A stretch of DNA of 64,000 nucleotides from Deinococcus sp. Marseille-Q6407. GTDB lineage: Bacteria; Deinococcota; Deinococci; Deinococcales; Deinococcaceae. Shown here piece by piece: positions 1-12,270 of this stretch. Made by a program: the position numbers and the translations under genes. The notes beneath the pieces were generated by a model. It ran no database searches. It worked only from the letters and a program-made list of their open reading frames with translations, and was not told the origin of the DNA. The stretch lies in the NCBI RefSeq assembly GCF_946848805.1, contig NZ_CAMPFU010000002.1, forward strand, positions 828,501 to 892,500, given 5' to 3'. How positions within the stretch are numbered: position 1 is the stretch's first letter; each line of letters starts with the position of its first letter.

Positions 1-1012
1 TGGGTACTCTGGGCACTGAACCCGGCGTTCAACCCCGCGTAGGCGGCAAAGTCGCTCAGTGCCGGCGTCATAAAGGGCAGGGTGACGGTGCTGCCCGCCG
101 GCAACTCGAACGGCCCCGGCAGGGCGTAGCGGTAAATCCTGTTCAGGCTCTCCAGCGCGGCAATGTCGTAAGCGGCCCTGCCGGTTTCCGCTGTGGCCGC
201 AGTGGTCTGGGCGCGCGCCAGCGGAGAACCCGGCTCCGGCGTCAGGCCCACGTCACCTGCCAGCAGTTCGGTGGTCTGCACCTGATAGGCCAGGTCACTG
301 TGGTTGTGCAGGTCGGCCAGCGCTGAGAGCTGGGGCGAGGGTCTGCACTGTCCTCTGGGCCACCCTCTGCGCCGCCGCCCAGATTCAGGGTGTAACGCGG
401 TGACCAGCCGAGCGAGCGGGTCAGATAGGTCAGTGTGCCGCTGCCGGGCGAGGGCAGGTCGAAGGTGGAGGTGGTTACGCCTTTGCCGCCCAGGGGAGGC
501 TGGTCGGGCACGGCCAGCTCCTGCGGCGGCACCTGACGGAACTGCCCCCGGCGGTCCCGGATCAGGCCGTCGCGGGCACGAATCAGCGTGACCCGGCTGG
601 CGCGGCCTTCCTCATAGAGAGTCACTTCCTGGCCCTCATAGCGCTGCAGCCAGGGCGCATCCAGCGCATGAACGGCGCGGGTGTAGGGCAGGCCCTCCAG
701 GTCCAGCGAGCCGGGCACCAGCCCCTGCCAGGCGTTTTCAGGCCAGCTGTAGCTGAGGCTCTTTCCGGCCGCCGTAACGGGCGTCCTCACCTCAGCAAAA
801 GTGCCGTACAGTCGCAACTCGCTGGCGGCCGGCCGGGTCTGCTCATCTGTCCCCTGTTCACCTGCCGTCTGCTTCCCACCCGGGCTCTCTGGGCTGGTTT
901 GCGCTTGGGCTACGCTGCCGGGCAGCTCCAGCCCGCGCCCAGCCAGCGTTCCCAGGCCGGCCACTGTCAGAGCGCCCAGCAGGGCCAGGCCCCAGTTCGT
1001 TTTTGTATTCAT
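1..1012 (-). pseudogene. DUF4139 domain protein, frameshifted and cut by window edge
   Basis: Exported protein of unknown function with the start of a DUF4139 domain. The N terminus is a signal peptide or anchor (WGLALLGALTVAGLGTL) followed by a Ser/Gly/Thr-rich linker. Further on comes LTYLTRSLGWSPRYTLNL, the typical DUF4139 opening. After that the reading frame runs into unrelated sequence and stops near 242. Homologous sequence (SALADLHNHSDLAYQVQ, then TELLAGDVGL) continues in another frame from about 326 down to position 1. A one-base loss, or equivalent, therefore lies between about 326 and 380. The start ATG (1010-1012) has a TAGCAT box at 1019-1024, six bases upstream, so the transcript is probably leaderless. 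The C terminus lies outside the window. This could be a true pseudogene or a sequence error. Confidence 0.75.
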
Positions 1013-1110
1013 GCTCTGATGCTAAGGTCCAGCCGGGAACGCGCCGTGAAGGCCAGAGTGCCTGGCCTTTCATTTCGCTTCAGCCAGGCGTCAGCTTCAG
1101 CGCCGGGGCT

Positions 1111-1539
1111 TCAGCGCTCCAGCGGGGGCGGGCCCCAGCGGTTGGGCACCGGCTGTCCAGGGGCCACCGCCAGATAGAGGGTAAACAGCAGCTGAATCAG
1201 CACACCCAGCAGCGGAATAAAGGAAAGCACCAGCACAGCGATGTAGAGCCCTTCACCGCGCCCCATATCATGCAGCCGGCGTACGTTCACTGCCAGGGTG
1301 GGAGGAATCAATCCGAACAACACCAGCGTGAACAGTCCCAAGAAGACCTTCTGTGCAAGCGTAAGCGGAGCGTCTTCTGCGATAAAGTCTGGAAGCAGCA
1401 GGACGCCAATGCCAACCGACAAGAGCAGAAACAGCCAGGCCGACAGGGAAAAGACGATGTACTCGCGCCGCCCGCTTCTGGACGTGAAATTAAAGTAGCC
1501 GCTGGTCAGCGAGCGCTTCAGTAGAGCCAGAGGGTTCAT
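1111..1539 (-). CDS. DUF805 family membrane protein
   Basis: Small integral membrane protein of 142 residues, function unknown. It has the DUF805 plan: a short N-terminal segment with FNFTSRSGRREYIVF (the aromatic-SGRREY motif), then about four hydrophobic helices, with the conserved RRLHDMGRG loop near residue 88 between helices two and three. It ends in a Pro-rich cytoplasmic tail (NRWGPPPLER). A GAGGTG ribosome site lies four bases before the ATG. The gene stands between the oppF terminator and the DUF4139 gene and shows no functional link to either. The family assignment is firm; members have no established biochemical role. Confidence 0.88.
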   Translation of the reverse strand: MNPLALLKRSLTSGYFNFTSRSGRREYIVFSLSAWLFLLLSVGIGVLLLPDFIAEDAPLTLAQKVFLGLFTLVLFGLIPPTLAVNVRRLHDMGRGEGLYIAVLVLSFIPLLGVLIQLLFTLYLAVAPGQPVPNRWGPPPLER

Positions 1540-1564
1540 GTTTCACCTCGCAGAAAGACAGAAA

Positions 1565-1607
1565 GGGGGCGGCCCCGGTCAGGTTCTCCCCTTCCGGAAC
1601 CGCCCCC
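1565..1607 (-). terminator. Terminator hairpin after oppF
   Basis: Inverted repeat GGGGGCGG (1565-1572) / CCGCCCCC (1600-1607) with a further CCGG pairing inside the loop. On the minus strand it follows the oppF stop by about 17 bases and runs into a T-rich stretch (CTTTCTGTCTTTC), which fits a factor-independent terminator. Confidence 0.6.
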
Positions 1608-1624
1608 ACAGCGTCAGGGCCGCT

Positions 1625-2820
1625 TTAGAGAATATCGTCGCGGATACAGGCCTTGAACTGGCCCGGCTTGACCTCACGCAGGGCCGGCAGCACCTCGGCA
1701 CACTGCGGAATCGCGTAGCGGCAGCGGGTGCGGAATACGCAGCCACTCGGCGGGTTGATGGGGCTGGGGATATCGCCTTCCAGAATGATGCGCTGGCGCT
1801 TGATGGTGGGGTCCGGCACCGGCGCGGCCGACAGCAGCGCCTCGGTGTAGGGGTGCTGGGGGTCGTTGTTTAGCTGGTGGCTGGGGGCAATTTCCATGAT
1901 CTTGCCCAGGTACATCACGATGATGCGGTCACAGATGTACTCCACCACCAGCAGGTCGTGCGCGATAAACAGCACGGTAAGGCCCAGTTCCTGCTGCAGA
2001 TCCTGAAGCAGGTTGACCACCTGTGCCTGAATAGACACGTCCAGCGCCGAAACCGGCTCGTCGGCCACGATAAAGTCGGGGTCCACCGCCAGGGCGCGGG
2101 CAATCCCGATGCGCTGGCGCTGACCACCCGAGAACTCGTGTGGGTAGCGAACCATCTGCTCGGGGCGAATGCCCACGCGCTGCAGCAGTTCGGCAATGCG
2201 CGGCTTGCGCTCGGGGCCCTGGTGCAGCTTGTGGATATCCAGCGCCTCACCGATGATTTCCTCGACCGTCATGCGGGGGTCCAGGCTGGCAAAAGGATCC
2301 TGGAAGATGATCTGCATGTCGCGGCGCACCTCGCGCAGCGCACGCTTGTCCATCTTCACGACGTCTTTGCCCTTGAAGACGATGTCGCCGCCGGTCGGTT
2401 CGATCAGCCGCAGCAGGGTGCGGCCCACGGTGGTCTTGCCGGAACCCGACTCGCCCACCAGGCCCACCACTTCGCCGCGGTACAGGTCAAAGGTGACGCC
2501 GTCCACGGCCTTGACCGAACCCACGGTGCGCCCGAAAAAGCCGCCCTTGATCGGGAAGTGCTTTTGCAGGTCGCGCACACTCAGCAGCGCTTCGCCGGGC
2601 GTGCCCTCGTGGACGAAGGCCGGCACTTCGGCCATCACCGGCTCGCCGGTCTGCACCGAAGTCCCGATCATCACCGACTGCATGGCCCCAGCTGGCGCTG
2701 CGGGCGCCACCGAGGACGCAGGAGCAGCCATGTCGCCGCTCACGGTCACACTGCCTGCCGCACCGGGAATTACTTCGGTGACGGCTGCACTGGTCTGGGG
2801 CGCGTCGTTCTCCAGGCGAG

Positions 2821-2824
<4 letters not shown>
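1625..2824 (-). CDS. oppF: Oligopeptide/dipeptide ABC transporter ATPase (OppF/DppF type)
   Basis: Cytoplasmic ATPase that powers peptide import through a partner permease pair, not present in this window. The protein has 399 residues. It shows a Walker A (GESGSGKTT), the ABC signature ([16 protein letters not shown]), a Walker B (FIVADEP) and the C-terminal oligopeptide-transporter extension with the Cys-containing [15 protein letters not shown] motif. About 80 N-terminal residues, rich in Ala, Val, Ser and Pro, precede the normal start of the fold ([13 protein letters not shown]) and are not usual for the family. It begins with GTG, overlapping the oppD stop by four bases (GTGA), so the two are translationally coupled. 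The specificity, peptide versus other OppF-type substrates, cannot be read from the ATPase. Confidence 0.88.
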
Positions 2825-3897
<1,073 letters not shown>

Positions 3898-4088
3898 TAT
3901 TTTCCTCCAGTTCGGAACACGCCCGCCATCATACATGGTTTGTTCATTCCAGGTTCAGGCAACCGTTGCAGGCGCCGGCGCCTGTTAATGCAGCCGCCTG
4001 CATAAGTACAGACAGCCTGCCGGCAGCCAGAGGAGGCCGTGCAGCAGCGGGCGGGGAGAGTGTTCCACATTTCTAAAACTAAATTAAC

Positions 4089-4119
4089 GCCCCCACCAGC
4101 CATGCGCTATGGTGGGGCC
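4089..4119 (-). terminator. Terminator hairpin after secG
   Basis: CCCCACCA (4091-4098) pairs with TGGTGGGG (4110-4117). On the minus strand the hairpin lies about 30 bases after the secG stop and is followed by the T-rich TTAATTTAGTTTTAG. It separates secG from the oppDF unit. Confidence 0.7.
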
Positions 4120-4149
4120 GAAAAGCAGCTGACCAACGTTTCAGAAACT

Positions 4150-4377
4150 TCAGGAAATGTAGTCAATTAGGAGGGCCAGCAGCATAAACAGGCCACCCAG
4201 GATGGCCGAGGTGCGGATCAGGCCGCCTTCGACCCCCTGGCCGCCAAACAGGTCACCGCCCGACGCCATGCTGGGCGAGAGACCCGCCTGCTTGGGCGTT
4301 TGCAGCAGCACAAAAAAGACGATGCCCACCGCAACGAGGGCGTAAATGATCAGGAAAACGGTCAGAATGATGTTCAT
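4150..4377 (-). CDS. secG: Preprotein translocase subunit SecG
   Basis: Small membrane subunit of the SecYEG protein-conducting channel, helping SecA-driven export. 75 residues, normal family length. Two transmembrane helices (residues about 3-25 and 53-72) flank a cytoplasmic loop with the diagnostic LLQTPKQAGLSPSMASGGDLFG and GVEGGLIRTSAIL motifs. A GAGGT ribosome site precedes the ATG. It is transcribed alone: the nrdJ stop lies 163 bases upstream and a hairpin follows the gene. secA is encoded elsewhere in the same window. Confidence 0.93.
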   Translation of the reverse strand: MNIILTVFLIIYALVAVGIVFFVLLQTPKQAGLSPSMASGGDLFGGQGVEGGLIRTSAILGGLFMLLALLIDYIS

Positions 4378-4540
4378 GGCAGTACCTCAGGGGCCCAGTG
4401 GGCGGCTGCCGGGGCCTTAGCCCGGAGCCCACGCAGCGTTTGCCCTCAGCATAACAGGCGCAGATGAAAGGCAAAGGACAGAAGGGCGGGTTTTCTTCCT
4501 GCCCCCCTCCCCTCTGTCATTTTCTTTCAGGCCGGACTGC

Positions 4541-7594
<3,054 letters not shown>

Positions 7595-7625
7595 GTCAGA
7601 GGGTTCTCCAGAAAAGAAAGGACGC

Positions 7626-7669
7626 GGTAAGAGCCAGGGCCGGAGGGGAGGGAGGCCCCGGCTCTTACC
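7626..7669 (-). terminator. Strong stem-loop between zinc-ribbon gene and nrdJ
   Basis: GGTAAGAGCC (7626-7635) pairs perfectly with GGCTCTTACC (7660-7669), with a second GGGCC/GGCCC helix inside. On the minus strand it follows the zinc-ribbon gene and is followed by CCTTTCTTTTC, as in a terminator. It also sits only 32 bases before the nrdJ ATG, so it could instead be a leader structure or attenuator for nrdJ. No convincing promoter fits between hairpin and start. Confidence 0.5.
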
Positions 7670-7753
7670 GGAACGGATTGTCAATCAGTGCGCCAGAGGT
7701 ACAGGCGTGCAAGCATTTGCTGAACGCGGCGCGGGCAGACCAGAGCCAGAGCT

Positions 7754-8530
7754 TCAGGCGTCTGCGCGGGTCAGCAGGAAACGGCCGCAAGAGGGGCACT
7801 TGACCGGCGGCACCCGGCCAGCCGACACCCGCTGCTGCACGTTGACCGGCAGGCTCACGTTGCAGGCCGAGCAGCGGCCTGACACCAGCGTGGCGATGCC
7901 CAGACCGCCCTTGGAGCGGCGGATGGTCTCGTACTCGCGGGCGGTGCGGGGGTCCACCTGGCCCAGCAGGGCTTTGCGGCGTTCGCGCATGTCTTCACCC
8001 GAAGCGCGCAGGTCGGCAATGCGCTGCTCGTCGGCCTCTTCCAGCTCGCCCAGGCGGGGGCGCAGGGCGCGGTGCTGCTCACGCAGGGCCTTGGATTCGG
8101 CCAGCAGGCTGCTTTCGCGCTCGCGCAGCGGGGCCAGGTCCTCTTCCATCTCCTCGGCGCGCTCGGACAGCTGCTGCAGCCGGCTGCCGTACTGTGCCTG
8201 CGCGCGGGCATCGAACGCGTTCTTCTCCTGCTCGGCGCGGGTGCGGTCCATCTGCTCATGGGTGGTCTTCAGGTCCAGGTCCAGGCGGCGGGTCTGGGCT
8301 TCTATGCGTTCCAGCACCATTTCGGTGTCTTCCAGGCGGTTGTTCAGGTCGTCCATCTCGCGGCGCAGCCCGGTCAGTTCCTCGGGCAGTTCGGCCTCGC
8401 GGGCACTCAGTCCGTCGAGTTGCAGGTCCAGGTCCTGAACTTCGAACAGCGTGGCTATCCGGTCACCTGGAGCGGCAGACGAAGTGGCTTGACTGGCACC
8501 TTTTTCGGTGGGGCGGGCAGCATCGGTCAT
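7754..8530 (-). CDS. C4-type zinc-ribbon coiled-coil protein (DUF164/CT398-like)
   Basis: 258 residues. Most of the protein is a long charged helical hairpin (about residues 25-185, heptads of Leu with Glu/Arg). It ends in a zinc ribbon whose pairs are CSACN and CPSCG, separated by about 20 residues. This is the DUF164 architecture (CT398 / HP0958 type), reported in some bacteria to link with RpoN or flagellar functions; nothing of that kind is visible here, so the role is unknown. The ATG (8528-8530) has TAGACT at 8537-8542, six bases upstream, consistent with a leaderless transcript. nrdJ follows after a hairpin. Confidence 0.85.
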   Translation of the reverse strand: MTDAARPTEKGASQATSSAAPGDRIATLFEVQDLDLQLDGLSAREAELPEELTGLRREMDDLNNRLEDTEMVLERIEAQTRRLDLDLKTTHEQMDRTRAEQEKNAFDARAQAQYGSRLQQLSERAEEMEEDLAPLRERESSLLAESKALREQHRALRPRLGELEEADEQRIADLRASGEDMRERRKALLGQVDPRTAREYETIRRSKGGLGIATLVSGRCSACNVSLPVNVQQRVSAGRVPPVKCPSCGRFLLTRADA

Positions 8531-8621
8531 GTTCTCAGTCTAGTGCATTCTCCCGGACAGAAAAGAATTCTCCGTCCTGGACACTGGTTCTGGCCAGCGC
8601 CGGCCCCTCTCCCCTGCCTGC

Positions 8622-9864
8622 TCAGTCCTCTGCGCCCAGCCGGCGCAGCTCGCCGCGTTGGTCAGGCAGGTACACACCCAGATAGATGGCCAGGGTGTTG
8701 CCCAGGTACATCAGGAGCGTAAAAGCAAACAGGATGTTGAAGTTGGTGGCGAAATCGAACCAGCCGGCGGCCCGCAGCGCCCCCGAGGCGAGGCTGGCCA
8801 GCGCCCAGCTGCCGCTCCAGAGAATGGTGTTGGTGGCCGAGTACATCGGCCGGTCGGCCTCGTTCAGCACCGACATCGCGTACGACGAATACACCGGCCC
8901 GGTGGCGTTCATCAGGGCCCCGCGCATAAACAGCGCCAGCGTGACCATCCACAGATAAGGCGCAAAGCCCAGCAGCACCAGAAACGGCAGACTGGAGGCC
9001 TGCACCGCCAGCACCGCTCCCAGCTGCCCCAGCCGCCGCACCAGCCAGGGCTGAATCAGGACCGTGGCGGCCGTAGCCAGGCTGGTCCAGGCAAAGAGAG
9101 TACCCAGGCTGGAATAGCTGATGCCAAAGCGGCCCTCGATATACACGTTCAGAAAAGGAATGGTCGCGCCGGCCCCCAGACCCACAAAAACGGTGGGCAG
9201 CACCAGCCGGAACATGGTGGGCTTGTCCTGAATGCTCAGGGCGCCGCGGCGGCCCGGCTGCGCCGGCTTGACGCTGGGGCGCAGGCCCAGGGTGGGCAGG
9301 GTGCCCAGCAGCTGCAACGCCGCCGCCACCAGCATGGCGGTGCGCAGGGCACCCAAACTGCCGGGGTCAGCGCCAGTCCAGCCGGCGTAGAGGCCCGGCA
9401 ACTGCCCACCCAGCATGTTGCCCACGAAGCCGGCCCCCACCATCAGGGCACTCTGGATGGTGAAGAGGCCCACCCGGGTCCGCTCGTCGGAGTTGTTGGC
9501 CATGAAAGGGGCGCCCGACACCGCCAGCGCCGCGCTGCCCATGCCCTGCAGCAGGGCGCCGGCCATCGCCAGCAGTGCGCCGGGGGGCCAGCGCAATCAG
9601 GCCCAGACCCAGCACGCTGAGCACCGCACCCAACTGAATGACCCGCGCGTTACTGAGCCGCCGGGCCAGCACCACCAGCGGCAGACTGACGGCAGCCAGG
9701 GTCAGGGCCGGCAGCGCGTTGATGATGCCCTGCCACTGCGGCCCCAAGCCCAGTTCGCGCAGATAGAAATTCAGAAACAGCGCCACAAACGCCTGCGACA
9801 ACCCAAACGAGAAGCTGGCCGCCAGAAACAGCCAGATCTGGGAAGAGTAACGGGAGCGGGCCAT
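8622..9864 (-). pseudogene. Major facilitator superfamily transporter, frameshifted
   Basis: Membrane transporter with an MFS-like 12-helix plan, split between two frames. The N-terminal part (from MARSRYSSQIWLFLAASF at 9864) runs to GLGLIALAP; homologous sequence resumes in another frame with PPGALLAMAGALLQGMG and continues to 8622. The switch lies at or next to a run of six G at 9582-9587, so a single-base indel in the homopolymer explains it. That may be a sequencing error or a real lesion or phase-variable tract. Without the shift the protein would be about 413 residues, normal for MFS. The start ATG overlaps the nth stop (TGATG), implying coupling. The substrate is unknown. Confidence 0.8.
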
Positions 9865-10544
9865 CAGCGTGGCTCGACGCCGATCCGGGGGCAGAATTCG
9901 GCCAGAGCACACTGCCCACACAGCGGGCGGCGGGCCAGACAGACCCGGCGGCCATGCAAAATCAGGGCGTGGTGCAGGAAAATCCAGTCCTCTTCGGGAA
10001 AGAGCCGCATCAGGTCGGCCTCGACCCGATTGGGGTCGGTCTGCGCGCTGAGACCCAGGCGGCGCGAGAGCCGGCCCACATGGGTATCCACCGCAATGGC
10101 AGGCCGACCGTAAGCGTTGCTGAGCACCACATTGGCGGTCTTGCGGCCCGCGCCGGCCAGCGCCACCACCGCGTCAAAGTCGTTGGGCACCTCGCCACCG
10201 TGGCGCTCCATCAGCTGCCGGGCCAGGGTGGCCAGGTTCTTCGCCTTGGCCCGGTACAGCCCGATGCTGCGGATATACGGTTCGATGTCTTCCGGCTCGG
10301 CCAGACTCATGGCCGCTGCGTCTGGGTAGGCCGCAAACAGCGCCGGAGTAGCCGCGTTCACGCTTACGTCGGTGGCCTGGGCACTCAGCACGGTCGCCAC
10401 CAGCAGCTCGAACGGGTCACGGAATTGCAGCTCGGTGCGGGCGTCCGGGTACAGGCGGCGCAGGGCCGCCAGCACCAGCGGGGCGCGTTTGGTGGCCCCC
10501 CCGGGCAGGCGGGCGGCAGGTCGGCGGCGGCTTGGGGAAGTCAC
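9864..10544 (-). CDS. nth: Endonuclease III (DNA glycosylase/AP lyase)
   Basis: Base-excision repair enzyme that removes oxidised pyrimidines. About 226 residues. It contains the helix-hairpin-helix LAGAGRKTANVVLS with the catalytic Lys, the catalytic Asp in VDTHVGR, and a C-terminal 4Fe-4S loop with spacing C-x6-C-x2-C-x5-C (CLARRPLCGQCALAEFC). The start chosen is GTG at 10542-10544 because a TAGCCT box lies seven bases before it (10552-10557), giving a leaderless message; a longer upstream reading would begin ahead of that promoter. The downstream MFS gene overlaps its stop by one base. Deinococcus species are known to carry several Nth paralogues; which one this is cannot be settled here. 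Confidence 0.9.
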   Translation of the reverse strand: MTSPSRRRPAARLPGGATKRAPLVLAALRRLYPDARTELQFRDPFELLVATVLSAQATDVSVNAATPALFAAYPDAAAMSLAEPEDIEPYIRSIGLYRAKAKNLATLARQLMERHGGEVPNDFDAVVALAGAGRKTANVVLSNAYGRPAIAVDTHVGRLSRRLGLSAQTDPNRVEADLMRLFPEEDWIFLHHALILHGRRVCLARRPLCGQCALAEFCPRIGVEPR

Positions 10545-10661
10545 GCCCTTCAGGCTACACCGGCCGGGCGGCCAACCGACTTCGCCTCGTGACCCGGTGC
10601 TGGAAAGTGCCACAAACGCCTGGCCGGGAACCCCGGAAGCGCCGGGCACGTACTGAGGGGT

Positions 10662-10883
10662 ATGAGATTCCTGTCCATCCTGCTGGGTTTTCTGGGGCTT
10701 CTGGGTCTGATGGCCGGCTTGCTGCCGCTGCTCGGCTGGCTCAACTGGTTCCTGGTGTTGCCCCCGGCGCTGCTCGGACTGCTGCTGGGTGTGCTGGCCC
10801 GCGACCGGGGCGCGGTGACATTCAACGTCGTGGTGATCGGGCTGGCGGCGCTGCGGCTGACACTGGGCGGCGGCCTGCTCTGA
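10662..10883 (+). CDS. Small membrane protein, unknown
   Basis: 73 residues, almost wholly hydrophobic. There are two or three probable transmembrane segments (FLSILLGFLGLLGLMAGLLPLLG, then WFLVLPPALLGLLLGVLA, then FNVVVIGLAALRLTLGGGLL) with a short charged ARDRG loop between the last two. I recognise no named family. It lies between the divergent nth gene and the convergent usp gene. A TACTGA sequence five bases before the ATG may be a weak leaderless -10 element. Codon use is similar to its neighbours, which supports it being a real gene. Confidence 0.6.
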   Translation: MRFLSILLGFLGLLGLMAGLLPLLGWLNWFLVLPPALLGLLLGVLARDRGAVTFNVVVIGLAALRLTLGGGLL

Positions 10884-10899
10884 ACAGATCGGACCGGGG

Positions 10900-10928
10900 C
10901 CTGGGCAGTCTGACCGCGTCTGCCCAGG
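10900..10928. terminator. Symmetric hairpin between convergent genes
   Basis: CCTGGGCAG (10900-10908) and CTGCCCAGG (10920-10928) form a perfect nine-pair stem between the stop of the small membrane protein and the stop of the usp gene. There is no T run on either side, so it may act as a weak bidirectional terminator or an RNA end protector. Confidence 0.45.
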
Positions 10929-10929
10929 C

Positions 10930-11523
10930 TCACCAGTTCACCACCGGCTGATCCCCCTTGATCAGCAACACCGGCACCCGGGCTTTTTTCATGATTTCCT
11001 CGGCCACGCTGCCCAGCAGGGCGCGGCGCAGGCCGCTGCGGCCGTGGGTGGACATCACGATCATTTTGGCCTCTTCCTGCTCGCGCACCCGCACCACAAT
11101 GCGCTGAATGCTCTTACCCAAGCGCGGCTCGAAACGCAGTCTGGCGTCCGGATACCGCTCGCTCAGCAGCGCCGTCAGCCGCTCCTGATGCCGGCGCAGG
11201 TCGGCCGGAGTGATCCGGTCACGGCTGTATTCGTCTATCGGGCCGCTGGGGTCGCGCTGCACATACAGAATCACCAGCTCGGCCCCCAGCGCCCGGCTCA
11301 GCGACTGGGCATGTTCCAGGGCGCGGTTGCCCAGTTCACTGCCGTCGGTGGTGGCCAGAATGCGGTTGCGGGTCGCGGCGATGGTCGCGGCAGATGCGTC
11401 GGTAGGGTGCAGATGGGTCGGGTCGTCACGGGCAGGATCACTCTCCTCGGGAAACAGGTAGGACGGGGCGGCACGCCAGAAAAATATTGGAACCTTGCTC
11501 TCTATCCTAACTACTTCCAGCAC
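10930..11523 (-). CDS. Universal stress protein family
   Basis: 197 residues with a single USP domain from about residue 50 (NRILATTDGSELGNRALEHA) to the end. The nucleotide-binding stretch reads MSTHGRSGLRRALLGS: it keeps the second Gly and the final Gly-Ser of the G-x2-G-x9-G(S/T) motif but has Ser instead of the first Gly, so ATP binding is plausible but uncertain. The N-terminal 45 residues are not part of the fold, and the first codon is GTG; I find neither a ribosome site nor a TANNNT box at the right distance, so the true start is uncertain. The gene converges on the small membrane protein gene. Confidence 0.8.
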   Translation of the reverse strand: MLEVVRIESKVPIFFWRAAPSYLFPEESDPARDDPTHLHPTDASAATIAATRNRILATTDGSELGNRALEHAQSLSRALGAELVILYVQRDPSGPIDEYSRDRITPADLRRHQERLTALLSERYPDARLRFEPRLGKSIQRIVVRVREQEEAKMIVMSTHGRSGLRRALLGSVAEEIMKKARVPVLLIKGDQPVVNW

Positions 11524-11555
11524 CTGTTCCAGTGCCTGCGCCCCGGCCCCTCCCC

Positions 11556-11584
11556 TTGCACGCCGCCGGTGAGGCTGCTAAACT
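11556..11584 (+). promoter_or_regulatory. Promoter of tRNA-Trp
   Basis: TTGCAC (11556-11561), a 17-base spacer and TAAACT (11579-11584) form a good sigma-70-type promoter, about 35 bases upstream of the mature tRNA. Confidence 0.75.
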
Positions 11585-11619
11585 GTTTCAGCTTCCAGGG
11601 CACGATGCCTGGAGAACAT

Positions 11620-11695
<76 letters not shown>

Positions 11696-11700
11696 AAAGG

Positions 11701-11732
11701 TGCCACTTCGCTTAGCGCGAGGTGGCATTTTT
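11701..11732 (+). terminator. Terminator of tRNA-Trp
   Basis: TGCCACTTCGC (11701-11711) pairs with GCGAGGTGGCA (11717-11727) with one G-T pair and a five-base loop, followed by TTTTT (11728-11732). It begins six bases after the tRNA 3' end. Confidence 0.88.
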
Positions 11733-11758
11733 GTGTTACGTCGCCTGTGCAGACAAAT

Positions 11759-12151
11759 TCAGGGCAGGCGGTACTCGTCGCAGTTGCTGCCCACCTTGGC
11801 CGGCGCATTCTGCACCACCAAGACTTTTTCGTCGCGGCCCACATAACCCCAGCAGCGAGCCTGCTGCTCCAGATACTCGGGGTTGTTCAGCTGTGCCTTG
11901 GCATCGTTCAGAATCTGAATTTCCTGGCGCAGATGGGCGTTTTCGGCCTGGGTCTGCCGGGTTTCCTGTTCCCAGGTCACTGAGCGGTAGATGCCGTTAC
12001 CCATATGAAACAGCATCTGCACGCTGCCCAGTCCGCACAGCAGGCACAGTGCCATCGGCATCAGCGGAATGCGGCCCAGCCGGACCCACAGCCGGTTGGG
12101 CCGGCGGCGACGGCGGACAGAGGAAGAAGAAGGCGGCACAGCGGAACTCAT
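11759..12151 (-). CDS. FtsB/DivIC-like septum formation initiator
   Basis: About 130 residues. Layout: an Arg-rich cytoplasmic N terminus (VRRRRRPNRLWVRLGR), one transmembrane helix (PLMPMALCLLCGLGSVQMLF), a periplasmic coiled coil (residues about 62-90, QETRQTQAENAHLRQEIQIL), and the family's closing motif NPEYLEQQARCWGYVGRDEK. Such proteins join FtsL and FtsQ/DivIB in the cell-division complex. The ATG is preceded by a TATGCT box 11 bases upstream, giving a very short leader. It diverges from the ClC-like gene and converges on the tRNA unit. FtsB versus DivIC naming is not decided by sequence alone. Confidence 0.82.
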   Translation of the reverse strand: MSSAVPPSSSSVRRRRRPNRLWVRLGRIPLMPMALCLLCGLGSVQMLFHMGNGIYRSVTWEQETRQTQAENAHLRQEIQILNDAKAQLNNPEYLEQQARCWGYVGRDEKVLVVQNAPAKVGSNCDEYRLP

Positions 12152-12270
12152 TGTCGGGCCGCAGCATAGCAAGTTCGCTGCGGGCGTGCCGGCGTGTGCG
12201 CTACTCGCCGTCAATGTGCCTACGGGGCCTCCTATCCGGATCTCATGCCCGCATGGCTTAGCATAAGGGA

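Noticed and set aside
7595..7753. Possible cobalamin riboswitch before nrdJ
   Set aside because: The leader is about 160 bases and shows a terminator-like hairpin, but I could not find the conserved B12-box core.
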